A stretch of DNA of 64,000 nt, from assembly GCF_018141545.1 (NCBI RefSeq), contig NZ_CP064356.1:3547001-3611000 (forward strand), written 5' to 3'. Shown here piece by piece: positions 33,072-41,597 of this stretch. This DNA is from Miltoncostaea oceani (GTDB lineage: Bacteria; Actinomycetota; Thermoleophilia; Miltoncostaeales; Miltoncostaeaceae). A program made the translations under genes and the position numbers. The stretch's first letter is position 1. The number at the start of each line of letters is the position of its first letter. The notes below the pieces were generated by a model. It had not been told where the DNA came from. It ran no database searches and was given only the letters and a program-made list of their open reading frames with translations.

Positions 33072-34396
33072 AGCTGCGCCAGCCCGTTCTGGGCCGCGAC
33101 CGACAGCGGCTCGTAGAGCGCCCCGATCGGCGGCGAGTAGACGTTCTCCATCCAGGCGATGTCCTCGAGGGTCGCGCCGCGCTTGAGGGCGAACGCGAGG
33201 AAGTCGGCGCGCTCCTTGATGCCCTCGCCGCCGACGAACTGGCCGCCGATGAGCCGCCCCGTGCCGGGCTCGGCGAGCAGCTTGACCCGCACCTGCTGGA
33301 CGCCCGGGAAGTAGCGGGCGCGGCTGATGCCGTTGGCGGTGCCGACGACGTACGGGATGCCGAGCGACGTGGCGAGGTGCTCGCCGAAGCTCGCGCCGCC
33401 GATCTGGACCTGCCCGCCGACCATCCCCCACGGGATGTTCACCGGGTCGTACCGGCGGTTACCGCCGCCGGCGTTGGCGCCCGCGACGCGGCCCTGCTGC
33501 ATCGCGTGGGAACCCGTCAGGCCCTGCACGGCGACGCCGGTCAGGCTCTGGGGCACCTCGACGCAGTCGCCCGCGGCGTAGACGCCCTCGACCGAGGTGC
33601 GCATGCGCTCGTCGACCGTGAACGCGCCCGTCGAGCCGACCTTCAGGCCCATCCGCCGGCCGATCGTGGTCTCCGGCTCCTTGTGGGTCGCGATCACGCA
33701 GATGTCGGCGTCGATGACGCCGTCGGTGGTGTCGACCCCGGTCAGGCGGCCGCCGGTGCCGACGAAGCCGGTGAGGCCGACCCCGAAGTGCAGGTGGCAG
33801 CCGAGGTCGGCGAGGCTCTGCTGCACCGGCTCCGCGATCTCCGGGTCGGCGACCTGGGCGAGCAGCCACGCGTTCTCGTCGACGAGGTGGGTCTCGATGC
33901 CGCGGTGGGCGAGCGCCGTCAGCATCTCGACGCCGAGCGGCCCCGCCTCGAGCACGACGGCCTTCTTCACGTCGTTGAGCGTCTCGTTCAGCTCGATGCC
34001 GCGGCGGATGTTCTTGACGAAGGTCAGCCCCGTCAGGTCGTTGCCGGGGACGTCGGGCAGCAGGTAGTTCCAGCCCGTGCAGACGATCAGCGTGTCCCAC
34101 GGCAGCACGTCGCCGTTCGCGGTCATCGTCCGGTTCGCGACGTCGACGTCGGTGACGACGGTCTCGCGCCGCAGGTCGATGCCGGCCTGCTCGTAGTTCT
34201 CGGGCCCGGCGAGGAACAGGCGCTCGAAGTCCGGGATCTCACGGCCGAGGACGTACGGGATGCCGCACGGCGAGTACGCGACGTCCTCGAACTCGGTGCA
34301 GACGACGACCGTCGCCTCGGGGTTCGTCCGTTTGGCCATCGACGCCGCGCTGATCCCCGCGGCGCCGCCTCCGATCACGCAGATGCGCTGGGGCAT
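33068..34396 (-). CDS. FAD-dependent NAD(P)H/CoA-disulfide reductase-like oxidoreductase
   Basis: The 442-residue flavoprotein has an N-terminal FAD site VIGGGAAGISAASMAK and a single redox cysteine in YSPCGIPY near residue 43, as in CoA-disulfide reductase and NADH oxidase. A second dinucleotide motif GPLGVEMLTAL, the FAD motif VYAAGDCVEV, and a C-terminal dimerisation domain follow. It probably reduces CoA disulfide, polysulfide or O2 with NAD(P)H. ATG 34396 follows GAGGAGAG on the minus strand. It lies between AllH and OsmC in the carbamoyl region. Confidence 0.88.
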   Translation of the reverse strand: MPQRICVIGGGAAGISAASMAKRTNPEATVVVCTEFEDVAYSPCGIPYVLGREIPDFERLFLAGPENYEQAGIDLRRETVVTDVDVANRTMTANGDVLPWDTLIVCTGWNYLLPDVPGNDLTGLTFVKNIRRGIELNETLNDVKKAVVLEAGPLGVEMLTALAHRGIETHLVDENAWLLAQVADPEIAEPVQQSLADLGCHLHFGVGLTGFVGTGGRLTGVDTTDGVIDADICVIATHKEPETTIGRRMGLKVGSTGAFTVDERMRTSVEGVYAAGDCVEVPQSLTGVAVQGLTGSHAMQQGRVAGANAGGGNRRYDPVNIPWGMVGGQVQIGGASFGEHLATSLGIPYVVGTANGISRARYFPGVQQVRVKLLAEPGTGRLIGGQFVGGEGIKERADFLAFALKRGATLEDIAWMENVYSPPIGALYEPLSVAAQNGLAQL

Positions 34397-34441
34397 TCGC
34401 TCTCCTCGTCGTGGGGCGGGCTGGTTCGGGGAGCCGCGAGG

Positions 34442-34867
34442 CTACCCGACCGGCTCCCCCAGGTGGTAGTGGATCTCCGGGGGTGACTGGATGGTGTTCG
34501 TGACCCAGCAGTAGCGCTTCGCCAGGTCCACCGCGGGCGCGAGGTCGGCGGCGGGGGTGGAGGACTCCACCCAGACGTCGTAGCGCCCGTGGCGGGGCTC
34601 GCCGGGGGCGCGGGTGGGGCGCACGCTGACCCGCAGGTCGTCGAGGGGGATGCGCCGCTTGCGCGCCGCCCACGCGACCGCGAGGCAGAAGCAGGACGCG
34701 AGGGCCGCGACGAGCACCTCCGTCGGCATGGGTCCGGTGTCCTCGCCACCGAACTCCTCCGGCTCGTCGACCCGCAGGCGGTGGCCGCGTCCCGCGACGT
34801 CGGTCGCCATGCCGCCCCGCCACTCGGCGGTCCACACGGCGTACTCGTGGTCGTCGGCGACGGGCAC
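34442..34867 (-). CDS. OsmC-family peroxiredoxin-like protein
   Basis: The 141-residue OsmC-fold protein has both conserved cysteines: one in ALASCFCLAVAWAARKR near residue 58 and one in RYCWVTNTI near 119. These reduce organic hydroperoxides in OsmC/Ohr proteins. The N-terminal WRGGMATDVAGRGH strand pair is also typical. It is the last gene of the operon LLM oxidoreductase - decarboxylase - AllF - glycosyltransferase - OsmC, lying 4 nt after the glycosyltransferase stop. The start is GTG 34867. Confidence 0.88.
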   Translation of the reverse strand: MPVADDHEYAVWTAEWRGGMATDVAGRGHRLRVDEPEEFGGEDTGPMPTEVLVAALASCFCLAVAWAARKRRIPLDDLRVSVRPTRAPGEPRHGRYDVWVESSTPAADLAPAVDLAKRYCWVTNTIQSPPEIHYHLGEPVG

Positions 34868-34871
34868 CGGC

Positions 34872-36038
34872 TCAGGCCGCCGCGATCTCGTCGTAGAGGG
34901 CCTCGTGGGCGGCGGCGGCGCGGTCCCAGCTGAAGCGGGCGGCGGTGTCCCGTCCCCCCGCCGCGAGCCGGGCGCGCAGGTCGCCGTCGTGCACGACCTC
35001 GACGAGGGCGGCGGCGAGCGCGTCGACGTCCCCGACCGGCGTCATGCGGCAGTCGCGGCCGTCGGCGAGGAACTCGCGGAGCACGGGGAGGTCGCTGACC
35101 ACGCACGGCAGCCCCGCCGCCTGCGCCTCGAGCACGACGAGGCCGAAGCCCTCGCGCTCGGAGGGGAAGGCGAAGACGTCGGCGGCGCGCATCAGCGCCG
35201 GCATCTCCCCGTCGGCGATCGGGCCGAGCACCGCGACGTCGGCGCCGACGGGGGGTCCGGGGCCGCGGTGGACGACCAGCCCGAGGTCGTGGGCGTCGCG
35301 CTCCCAGGCGTCCCGGTAGTCGGCGTAGTCGAAGAGGGTCTCGCCGCCGGCGATGGCGAGCAGGGCGCCGGCGCCGATGCCGGCGCGGGCCCGCGCGAAC
35401 GCGGCGAGCAGGGCCCGGCTGCCCTTGCGCGGCTCGATCCCGCCGATCGCGAGGACCGTGGGGCGCCCGTCCCAGCCGAGGTGCTCGCCCGCCGCGGCGC
35501 GGTCGAGGGGGCAGTCCGCGAACCGCCGGCCGTCGACGCCGTTCGAGATGACGCGCGCCGTGACGCCGTGGTCGCGCCGCAGCACGTCCGCCCAGTGCGC
35601 GCTGACGCAGACGCGGTGGTCGACGTCCTCGATCGAGGCGCGCTGGCACTCGGCGAGCACCGGGCTGGCGAAGTCGTCGACGTGGTGGACGGTGCGCACG
35701 ACGTGCGGGACGCGCCCCTCGGCGCGGAGGGCGAGGAGGGAGCGCGCCGACAGGCAGTCCTCGCTGTGGTGGATGTCGGCGGGTCCCGCGGCGCGCATGC
35801 CCTCGGCGAGCGTCGCCGCGTAGCGCAGGATGCGGGGCTCGACGTCCTCCCCGGGACGGCGGTCGACCGGCACGAGGCGGACCGGCACGCGCGGCTCGCG
35901 GAAGAAGCGCGCGCCGTCGGCGGAGAGGGCCCACAGCTCGACGTCGTGGCCGCGGTCGCCGAGGGCCTCGGCGAGGCTGAGGGCGTGGACGACCCCGCCG
36001 CGCGGCTTGGTCGAGTACGTCACCAACCGGACCCTCAC
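34872..36038 (-). CDS. MSMEG_0565-family GT4 glycosyltransferase
   Basis: The 388-residue GT-B glycosyltransferase has the family opening RLVTYSTKPRGGVVHALSLAEAL (read in parts) and VRTVHHVDDFASPVLAECQ. The donor-site stretch FPSEREGFGLVVLEAQAAGLP has the EX7E glutamates. These features identify the group found in Nit1-type nitrogen clusters of mycobacteria (MSMEG_0565). Acceptor and product are unknown. It overlaps the allF stop (GTGA), linking a Nit1-cluster gene directly to an oxamate-carbamoyltransferase gene. Confidence 0.85.
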   Translation of the reverse strand: MRVRLVTYSTKPRGGVVHALSLAEALGDRGHDVELWALSADGARFFREPRVPVRLVPVDRRPGEDVEPRILRYAATLAEGMRAAGPADIHHSEDCLSARSLLALRAEGRVPHVVRTVHHVDDFASPVLAECQRASIEDVDHRVCVSAHWADVLRRDHGVTARVISNGVDGRRFADCPLDRAAAGEHLGWDGRPTVLAIGGIEPRKGSRALLAAFARARAGIGAGALLAIAGGETLFDYADYRDAWERDAHDLGLVVHRGPGPPVGADVAVLGPIADGEMPALMRAADVFAFPSEREGFGLVVLEAQAAGLPCVVSDLPVLREFLADGRDCRMTPVGDVDALAAALVEVVHDGDLRARLAAGGRDTAARFSWDRAAAAHEALYDEIAAA

Positions 36039-37495
36039 CCGGCGAGCGCCGCGGCGAGCCGCGCGGCGGCGGCGTTGGTCGGCGCGAGCCGGACGCCGGC
36101 GTCGGCGAGCACGGCCTCCTGGCGCGAGCGGACCTGGGGGTCGGCCTCGGTGCCGAGGACGTACGCGACGACCGCGAGCTGGGGCCGGGCGGCGAGGGCC
36201 TCGCGGATCACGGGCGCCAGCACGCCCGCCGGGTCGTCGTGGCTCGAGTACCCGAGCACCACGTCGAGCAGCAGGACGCCCACGTCGGGGTCGGCCGCGT
36301 CGATCGCGAGGCGCTCCGCGCGGGCGGCGGGGTCGATCATGGGGTGGGGCCGGCCGCGGGTGTACTCCTCCTCCCCGAGGTCGATGCAGGCGTGTCCGCG
36401 GGGTTCGCCCTCGAGCGGCCGGGCCCGCCCGGCGGGGGCGTTGGTGCGGACGGTGCCGAGGCGCTCCGCGAGGATCGCCGCGGCCTCGGAGCAGAGGGTG
36501 CCGCCGGAGAACAGGCCGCGGACGTCGCCGCCCGACACCCAGCCGGCGCGCGGCGGCGGGACGGGGGACGCCGGGTGCCCCGCGAGGCCCGCGGCGATCA
36601 GGGCGGCCTCCTCGAGGGTCCCGGCGAGCGCGACGCCGTCGACGGGGTCGACCCCGCCGCCGACCATGCACGCCACGGCGGGGGTGCCGCACTCCGCCAG
36701 CGCCCGCAGCACCCGCCCGGCGACGGCCGGGGACGGGGGCTTCGAGACGCAGAGGATGACGTCGGTGCCGGGGTCGGCGGCGAGGCGGGCGATGGCGTCG
36801 AGGGCGGTGACCGCGCCGACGTCGTCCTTGAGGTCGCGCCCGCCGGTGCCGTAGCAGCGGCTCACCCCCGCCCCCGCCCGGTCGAGGAGCACCGTGACCT
36901 CCTGGGCCCCGGTGCCGGCCGCGGCGACGACGCCCACCGACCCGCGGGCCACCACGTTCGCGAAGCCGAGGGCGACGCCGTCGATGATCGCCGTCCCGGC
37001 GCCCGGTCCCATGACGAGCAGGCCGAGGTCGTGGGCCCGGGTCTTCAGGGCGACCTCGTCGGCGACGGTGACCCCGTCGCTGAAGAGCAGGACGTCCATG
37101 CCGGCGCCGAGGGCCTTGTGCGCCTCGAGCGCCGCGTACTCCCCGGGGACCGAGACGACCGCGACGTCGGCGGACGCGGACGCGAGGCTCCGGGGGCCGC
37201 GGACGGCCGGTCCGCCGGTGGCGGTCGCGCCCGGCGCGCGGTCGAGGACCTCCTCGGCGGCGTCCGCGCCCTGCTCGGCGCCCTCGCCGAGCACGGCGAT
37301 CACCAGGTCGTCGGGGCCGGCGGCGTCGATCGCGGGGTCGGTGATGCCGAAGCCCGCGGCCTCCTCGCGGTTCGCCGGCGTGCCCATGAAGCAGAGGGCG
37401 CGGGTGACGCCGTCGGCGGACTCCGCGGCGCGGGCCGCGGCCATCATCTTCGCGCTGTCGGCCCAGCGGCCGCCGCGGACCCGGACGACGCTCAC
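36035..37495 (-). CDS. allF: FdrA/AllF-type acyl-CoA synthetase-like carbamoyltransferase subunit
   Basis: The 486-residue protein has the two halves of the FdrA family. The first is a CoA-binding-like domain with LLFSDGVTVADEVALK, GPGAGTAIIDGVALGFANVV and AAAGTGAQEVTVLLDRAGAG. The second is a ligase-like domain with GLFSGGTLCSEAA, DLGEEEYTRGRPHPMID and LLLDVVLGYSSHDDPAG. E. coli FdrA/AllF is a subunit of oxamate carbamoyltransferase with AllG and AllH. The E. coli protein is somewhat longer. The GTG start overlaps the decarboxylase stop. Confidence 0.87.
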   Translation of the reverse strand: MSVVRVRGGRWADSAKMMAAARAAESADGVTRALCFMGTPANREEAAGFGITDPAIDAAGPDDLVIAVLGEGAEQGADAAEEVLDRAPGATATGGPAVRGPRSLASASADVAVVSVPGEYAALEAHKALGAGMDVLLFSDGVTVADEVALKTRAHDLGLLVMGPGAGTAIIDGVALGFANVVARGSVGVVAAAGTGAQEVTVLLDRAGAGVSRCYGTGGRDLKDDVGAVTALDAIARLAADPGTDVILCVSKPPSPAVAGRVLRALAECGTPAVACMVGGGVDPVDGVALAGTLEEAALIAAGLAGHPASPVPPPRAGWVSGGDVRGLFSGGTLCSEAAAILAERLGTVRTNAPAGRARPLEGEPRGHACIDLGEEEYTRGRPHPMIDPAARAERLAIDAADPDVGVLLLDVVLGYSSHDDPAGVLAPVIREALAARPQLAVVAYVLGTEADPQVRSRQEAVLADAGVRLAPTNAAAARLAAALAG

Positions 37496-38730
37496 AGGCC
37501 CGACACCACGCGGCCCTCGGTGCCGGCGAGCAACGGCTCCGCCTGCGCGCCGAGCGCCTCGTCGTCGGTCTCGCGGGCGCGGAGCAGGGTCGCGCGGCCC
37601 GCCTCGACGAGCACCGCGCCGGGGCGCAGGTGGATGAACGGGGAGGCCTGCGCCATCGCGTAGGCGCCGGTCTGGCCGATCCACACGAGGTCGCCGACCG
37701 CGAGCGGCGGCAGCGGCACCTCCCGGGCGACCGCGTCGTGCTGCAGGCAGAGCGGCCCGTAGAGGTCGGTGGGGCGCTCGGCCCCCGGGCGCGGCGCGGC
37801 GACCCGCACCGGCGAGCGCTTCCACTGGACACACGGGACCTGGGTGATGCCGACGTCCACCACGAGTCTTCCCCTCCCCCTCTTCGCGACGACACGGGTC
37901 AGCAACCAGCCGGCGTCGCGGATGAGCGCGCGGCCGGGTTCGAGGATCAGCGGCGGGTGGCCGGGGCCGAGCGCGGCGCGCACGGCGTCGAGGTGGCCGG
38001 ACAGCGCCGACGCGGCCGGCCAGCCCCCGCCGAGGTCGAGCCACCGGATGCCGCCGACGCGCGCGGCGACGTCGCGCAGGAGCGCCCCCGCCGCGGCGAA
38101 GCGCTCCACCGGCACCGGGTACTCGACGGTCACGCCGTGGATCGGCGGGCCGGTCGGCGGCAGCGGGCCGAGCTGGTAGGCGCCGAGGTGGATGTGCAGA
38201 CCGGTGAGCGGCAGGCCGGCGCGCGCGAGCAGCGCGGCGGAGGCCGGCGCGAGGCGCGGCGGCACCCCGAAGCGGTCGCGGCCGACCCGGTCGGGCGGGA
38301 TGAGGCGCAGGCCGACCCGGGCCCCGGGCGCCGCGAGGTGGGCGAGGCCGGCGATGGCACGCACCTGCTCGACCCCGTCGGCGACGACGGTCGCGCCCTC
38401 GGCGAGGGCGCGGCGCAGGTCGTCGTCGGTCTTGAGCGGCCCGTTGAAGACGATCCGCGACCCGGGGACGCCGGCGCGGCGGGCGATCCGGTACTCGTGG
38501 CCGGACGCGACCTCCGCGCCGCACCCGGCGCGGTGCAGGCGAGCGACGACGCCCATCAGCGGGTTCGACTTCATCGAGTAGGCGACGGTCACGTCCGGGC
38601 CGGCGACGGCCTGGAACGCCCGCGCCTCGCGCTCCATGCGGGCGCCGTCGAACACGTAGAGGGGGGTGCCGAAGCGCGCGGCCAGGCCGGCGGGGTCCCC
38701 GGGGGGTCCGTCGGGCACGGCGCGGATCAT
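37492..38730 (-). CDS. PLP-dependent decarboxylase, DAP/ornithine decarboxylase fold
   Basis: The 412-residue alanine-racemase-fold decarboxylase opens FGTPLYVFDGARM and carries the Schiff-base lysine K54 in YSMKSNPLMG. FNGPLKTDDDLRRAL, HIHLGAYQLG, LDLGGGWP (PLP phosphate), EPGRALIRDAGWLL and the C-terminal GAYAMAQASPFIHLRP complete the barrel-plus-sheet architecture. The FNGP and HLGAYQLGP segments resemble decarboxylases of siderophore or carboxynorspermidine type more than LysA. The substrate is unknown. It lies between the LLM oxidoreductase and AllF with ATGA and GTGA overlaps. Confidence 0.85.
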   Translation of the reverse strand: MIRAVPDGPPGDPAGLAARFGTPLYVFDGARMEREARAFQAVAGPDVTVAYSMKSNPLMGVVARLHRAGCGAEVASGHEYRIARRAGVPGSRIVFNGPLKTDDDLRRALAEGATVVADGVEQVRAIAGLAHLAAPGARVGLRLIPPDRVGRDRFGVPPRLAPASAALLARAGLPLTGLHIHLGAYQLGPLPPTGPPIHGVTVEYPVPVERFAAAGALLRDVAARVGGIRWLDLGGGWPAASALSGHLDAVRAALGPGHPPLILEPGRALIRDAGWLLTRVVAKRGRGRLVVDVGITQVPCVQWKRSPVRVAAPRPGAERPTDLYGPLCLQHDAVAREVPLPPLAVGDLVWIGQTGAYAMAQASPFIHLRPGAVLVEAGRATLLRARETDDEALGAQAEPLLAGTEGRVVSGL

Positions 38731-39710
38731 GCCGCCGCCCGGTCGCGCAGCAGCGGCCAGACCCGCGTGGCGACCCGCTCGGCCTCCTCGCGGTGGGGGT
38801 AGCCCGACCCGATGACGAGGTCGACCCCGGCCGCGCGGTACGCCCGCAGCAGCGCCGCGACCTGGGCGTGGGCGCCGACGAGGGCCGTGCCGGCGCCGCC
38901 GCGGACGGACCGGATGCCGGCCCAGAGGCCCGGCGCCACCCAGCCGTCGCCGTCGGCGTCGATCTCGTTCATGCGGGCCTGGCCGACGCTGTCGAACGCC
39001 GCGTACTCGCCGGCGCGGGCGTCGCGCACCTCGGCCCGCTCCACCAGCCGGGCGGCGGCGGCGCGCGCCTCGCGCTCGGTGTCGCGGGAGATCAGGTGGA
39101 TCCGCAGGCCGAAGCGCATCGGCCGCCCCGCACGCGCCCGCATGTCGGCGATCCGGGCGGCGATCGCGTCGGGCGGCTCGCCCCACATCAGGTACGTGTC
39201 GGCGACCCGCGCCGCCAGGTCGAGCGCCGCCGGGCTGGCGCCGCCCAGGTAGAGCGGGCCGTCGAAGGCGCCGCGGAGGGTGTCGGCGAGCTCCCCGAGC
39301 CGCGCGTAGCGGGCGTCGTGGTCGAGCGGCGGCGCCCCGTACCCCGTGTCGGGGCCGCCGCCCGCGACGAGGTTGACCGCCACCCGGCCGGGGGCGATCG
39401 CGGCGAGGGTCCGCACCTGGTGGGCGACGAGCCCCGGCAGCAGGGCGGCCGGGTTGACGGCGACGAGCAGGCGGATGCGGCGGGTGAGCACCGCCAGCGC
39501 GGCCGCGGTCGTCCAGCTCTCCATGAACGGGGCGTCCGGGGCGAACGAGTCGTTCACCGTCCCGGTCGGGATGAGGATCTCGGTGGCCCCGGCGCGCTCG
39601 GCGGCGAGGGCCACGGAGGCGAGGTGGTCGATGGTGGGCGCCAGCTCGGGCGCGCGGGTGCCGAGCCGTCGCCCGTCACCCTCCGAGGGGCAGTACCAGC
39701 CGAGCTCCAT
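38727..39710 (-). CDS. LLM-class flavin-dependent monooxygenase
   Basis: The 327-residue bacterial-luciferase-fold protein resembles SsuD-type enzymes: ELGWYCPSEGDG start, SVALAAERAGATEILIPTG, VNLVAGGG (flavin phosphate region), LYLGGASPAALDLAARVADTYLMWGEP and SGYPHREEAERV. These FMNH2-dependent monooxygenases cleave C-S, C-N or ring bonds, RutA being an example from pyrimidine catabolism. It heads the operon with the decarboxylase, AllF and glycosyltransferase. ATG 39710 lies 10 nt after a TAGGAT box, so its leader is very short. Confidence 0.88.
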   Translation of the reverse strand: MELGWYCPSEGDGRRLGTRAPELAPTIDHLASVALAAERAGATEILIPTGTVNDSFAPDAPFMESWTTAAALAVLTRRIRLLVAVNPAALLPGLVAHQVRTLAAIAPGRVAVNLVAGGGPDTGYGAPPLDHDARYARLGELADTLRGAFDGPLYLGGASPAALDLAARVADTYLMWGEPPDAIAARIADMRARAGRPMRFGLRIHLISRDTEREARAAAARLVERAEVRDARAGEYAAFDSVGQARMNEIDADGDGWVAPGLWAGIRSVRGGAGTALVGAHAQVAALLRAYRAAGVDLVIGSGYPHREEAERVATRVWPLLRDRAAA

Positions 39711-39720
39711 CACCCGGGGG

Positions 39721-39726
39721 ATCCTA
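39721..39726 (-). promoter_or_regulatory. -10 box TAGGAT of the LLM-AllF operon
   Basis: Read on the minus strand, TAGGAT ends 10 nt before ATG 39710. It is the only promoter-like element for the five overlapping or adjoining genes down to 34442. Confidence 0.45.
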
Positions 39727-39779
39727 GACGGGGGTGCGGCGCTAGGCTCACCGTCGAGGAGGGCGGCCGGGGGGGCCAG

Positions 39780-40052
39780 ATGGGGCACTGGAGGGTGGTC
39801 ATCGAGACGCGATCGCCCGCGGCCACCAGCCGCGACGCGTTCGAGGTCACGCCCGCGCCGGCGCCGGGCACCGAGCGGGCGGTGCTCGCGCAGCTCGTGA
39901 CGGGCATCCACCCCGGCGCCGTGGAGCGCTCCCACGTGGACGGCCGGTCCGTGTTCGACGACGGCGCCCGCGAGATCTCGGCCCGGTTCGAGCCGGGCGA
40001 CGGCGGCGGCGACACGCCGGGACCGGCCCAGGAGACGCTCTTCGACACGTGA
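39780..40052 (+). CDS. Small unknown soluble protein
   Basis: This 90-residue frame starts MGHWRVVIETRSPAATSRDAF at ATG 39780. A TAGGCT box at 39743-39748 and GAGGAGGG near 39756 precede it, although the purine run is 17 nt away from the ATG. Beta-alpha-beta character with an acidic tail (ARFEPGDGGGD) is all that can be said. It lies between the divergent LLM operon and a convergent TetR gene. No family is recognised. Confidence 0.55.
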   Translation: MGHWRVVIETRSPAATSRDAFEVTPAPAPGTERAVLAQLVTGIHPGAVERSHVDGRSVFDDGAREISARFEPGDGGGDTPGPAQETLFDT

Positions 40053-40056
40053 GCGG

Positions 40057-40686
40057 TCACGGCGCGGCGACCGCCACGCGGTCCAGCCGGTCGGCGATCG
40101 CGCGGCGTGCCATGTCGAACCAGCGGGGGTCGCGCTCGACGAGGTGCAGGCCGTTCGCCTCCGCCAGCATCGCGTTGATCTCGAACGTGAGCTGGGCGGG
40201 GTCGGCGTCGGCGTCGATCTCCCCCCGCTCGCGGGCGGTCGCGAGGGCGTCCTCGATGAGCGCCGTCCACGCCCGCTGGACGGCGACCACGCGCTCGCGG
40301 ACGCGCCCCGGGCGGGTGTCGAGCTCGGCGAGCGCCGACGCGAAGAAGCAGCCGCCGGGGAAGACGTCGCGCCCGACGTGGGAGAGGAAGCTCTCGCAGA
40401 GGCGCTCGACGCGGGCGACGCCCTCGACCTCGAGGGACGGCGCGAGGACGTCCTCCTGGAAGATCTCCTCGGCCGTCGCGATCGTGGCGAGCTGCAGCTC
40501 CTCCTTCGACCCGAAGTGGGCGAACAGGCCGCTCTTGCTCATGCCGGTGGCGGTGGCGAGGCGGCCGATGGTCAACCCGTCGAGGCCCTCGACCGTGGCG
40601 AGGCGCGCCGCCGTCATCAGGATGGCGCGCCGGCTGCGCTCGCCGTCGGAGCGGCGGCGGCGCCCGGGGGTCGTCTCCGATTCCAC
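40057..40686 (-). CDS. TetR-family regulator controlling the adjacent methyltransferase
   Basis: The 209-residue protein has an N-terminal TetR HTH (RRAILMTAARLATVEGLDGLTIGRLATATGMSKSGLFAHFGSKEEL, split over residues 20-65) and a C-terminal helical domain with FFASALAELDTRPG, typical of the AcrR/TetR_C group. GTG 40686 is supported by TAAGTT 7 nt upstream (minus strand), a leaderless arrangement. Two nearly identical 16-bp inverted repeats lie in the 77-bp gap to the divergent methyltransferase gene and are its probable operators. Confidence 0.87.
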   Translation of the reverse strand: MESETTPGRRRRSDGERSRRAILMTAARLATVEGLDGLTIGRLATATGMSKSGLFAHFGSKEELQLATIATAEEIFQEDVLAPSLEVEGVARVERLCESFLSHVGRDVFPGGCFFASALAELDTRPGRVRERVVAVQRAWTALIEDALATARERGEIDADADPAQLTFEINAMLAEANGLHLVERDPRWFDMARRAIADRLDRVAVAAP

Positions 40687-40688
40687 TA

Positions 40689-40718
40689 TTGACAACTTAG
40701 CACGACCGTTCGTACTGT
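40689..40718 (+). promoter_or_regulatory. Promoter TTGACA-18-TACTGT of the methyltransferase gene
   Basis: A consensus -35 hexamer TTGACA (40689-40694) and -10 box TACTGT (40713-40718) are separated by 18 bp. This is the most complete sigma-70 promoter visible in the window, and an operator fills the spacer. Confidence 0.7.
40700..40715. promoter_or_regulatory. TetR operator A, inside the promoter spacer
   Basis: GCACGACCGTTCGTAC is, on the other strand, identical to operator B at 14 of 16 positions. It lies between -35 and -10, so binding would block RNA polymerase. Confidence 0.65.
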
Positions 40719-40727
40719 AGCGGCCGT

Positions 40728-40743
40728 GCACGAACGATCGTGC
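40728..40743. promoter_or_regulatory. TetR operator B, downstream of the start site
   Basis: GCACGAACGATCGTGC has 6-bp arms GCACGA and TCGTGC around ACGA. Its centre is 28 bp from operator A. Confidence 0.65.
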
Positions 40744-40763
40744 CATCTACGAGGAGGATCGTG

Positions 40764-41597
40764 ATGGGAACCACCGCACCGTCCGCGCCGGACTACGCCG
40801 CGATCACGCGGCGCCAGCAGACCGTCTGGTCGGGCGGCGACTACTCCGCCGTCGCGGCGCGGATCACCCTGATCTCCGAGCGCCTCGCCGACTCCGCCGA
40901 CCTGCGCTCCGGCAGCCGCGTGCTCGACGTCGCCGGCGGCAGCGGCAACACCGCCCTCGCCGCGGCGCGCTGCGGCGCCGATGTCGTCTCCCTCGACTAC
41001 GTGCCGTCGCTGCTGGAGCGCGGTCGCGAGCGCGCCCGGGCGGAGGGCCTGGAGGTCGAGTACGTGGAGGGCGACGCCCAGGCGCTGCCGTTCACCGACG
41101 CGTCGTTCGACGCCGTGATCTCCGCCGTCGGCGTGATGTTCGCCCCCGACCAGGCCACCGTCGCCGCCGAGATGCTGCGCGTCTGCCGGCCGGGCGGCAC
41201 GATCGCGATCGCCAACTGGACGCCGGACGGCTTCATCGGCGGCCTCCTGCGGACCGTCGGCGCGCACGTGCCGCCGCCCGCCGGGGTGGCGTCGCCGCTG
41301 CTCTGGGGCACCGAGGACCACGTGCGCACGCTGTTCGGGGCGGGCGTCGAGGACGTGCGGACGCGCCGACGCCACCAGGTGTTCCGCTTCGACTCGCCGG
41401 AGGCCTTCACGGGGTTCTTCCGCGAGATGTACGGCCCGACGCGCACCGCCTTCGGGACGCTGACCGACGAGGGCGGGCGGGCGCTCGCCGGCGAGATCGG
41501 CGACCTGGTGCGCCGCTTCGACCGCCTCGGCGGCGACGGGCCCGTCGCCATCCCGGCGGAGTACCTCGAGGTCGTGGCGACCCGGACCGCGCACTAG
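40764..41597 (+). CDS. Class I SAM-dependent methyltransferase
   Basis: The 277-residue protein has the UbiE-like methyltransferase core: VLDVAGGSGNTALAAARCGADVVSLDYVPSLL (read in parts), EGDAQALPFTDASFDAVISAVGVMFAPD, and MLRVCRPGGTIAIANWTPDGF. The substrate is unknown; TetR control suggests a stress or detoxification role, such as methylating a toxic compound. A strong ribosome binding site GAGGAGG lies 6 nt before ATG 40764. The stop overlaps the convergent aminotransferase-like gene by 4 bp. Confidence 0.88.
   Translation: MGTTAPSAPDYAAITRRQQTVWSGGDYSAVAARITLISERLADSADLRSGSRVLDVAGGSGNTALAAARCGADVVSLDYVPSLLERGRERARAEGLEVEYVEGDAQALPFTDASFDAVISAVGVMFAPDQATVAAEMLRVCRPGGTIAIANWTPDGFIGGLLRTVGAHVPPPAGVASPLLWGTEDHVRTLFGAGVEDVRTRRRHQVFRFDSPEAFTGFFREMYGPTRTAFGTLTDEGGRALAGEIGDLVRRFDRLGGDGPVAIPAEYLEVVATRTAH

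Noticed and set aside
36044-37495. Reading FdrA as succinyl-CoA synthetase of the TCA cycle
   Set aside because: It is one long two-domain chain with FdrA-type motifs, and its DUF1116 and DUF2877 partners are present; SucC/SucD are separate subunits with different landmarks.
34872-37895. A 1007-codon minus-strand frame suggesting a giant glycosyltransferase fusion
   Set aside because: The upstream part is a low-complexity shadow of AllF and the decarboxylase. The glycosyltransferase begins at GTG 36038 with an overlap to allF.
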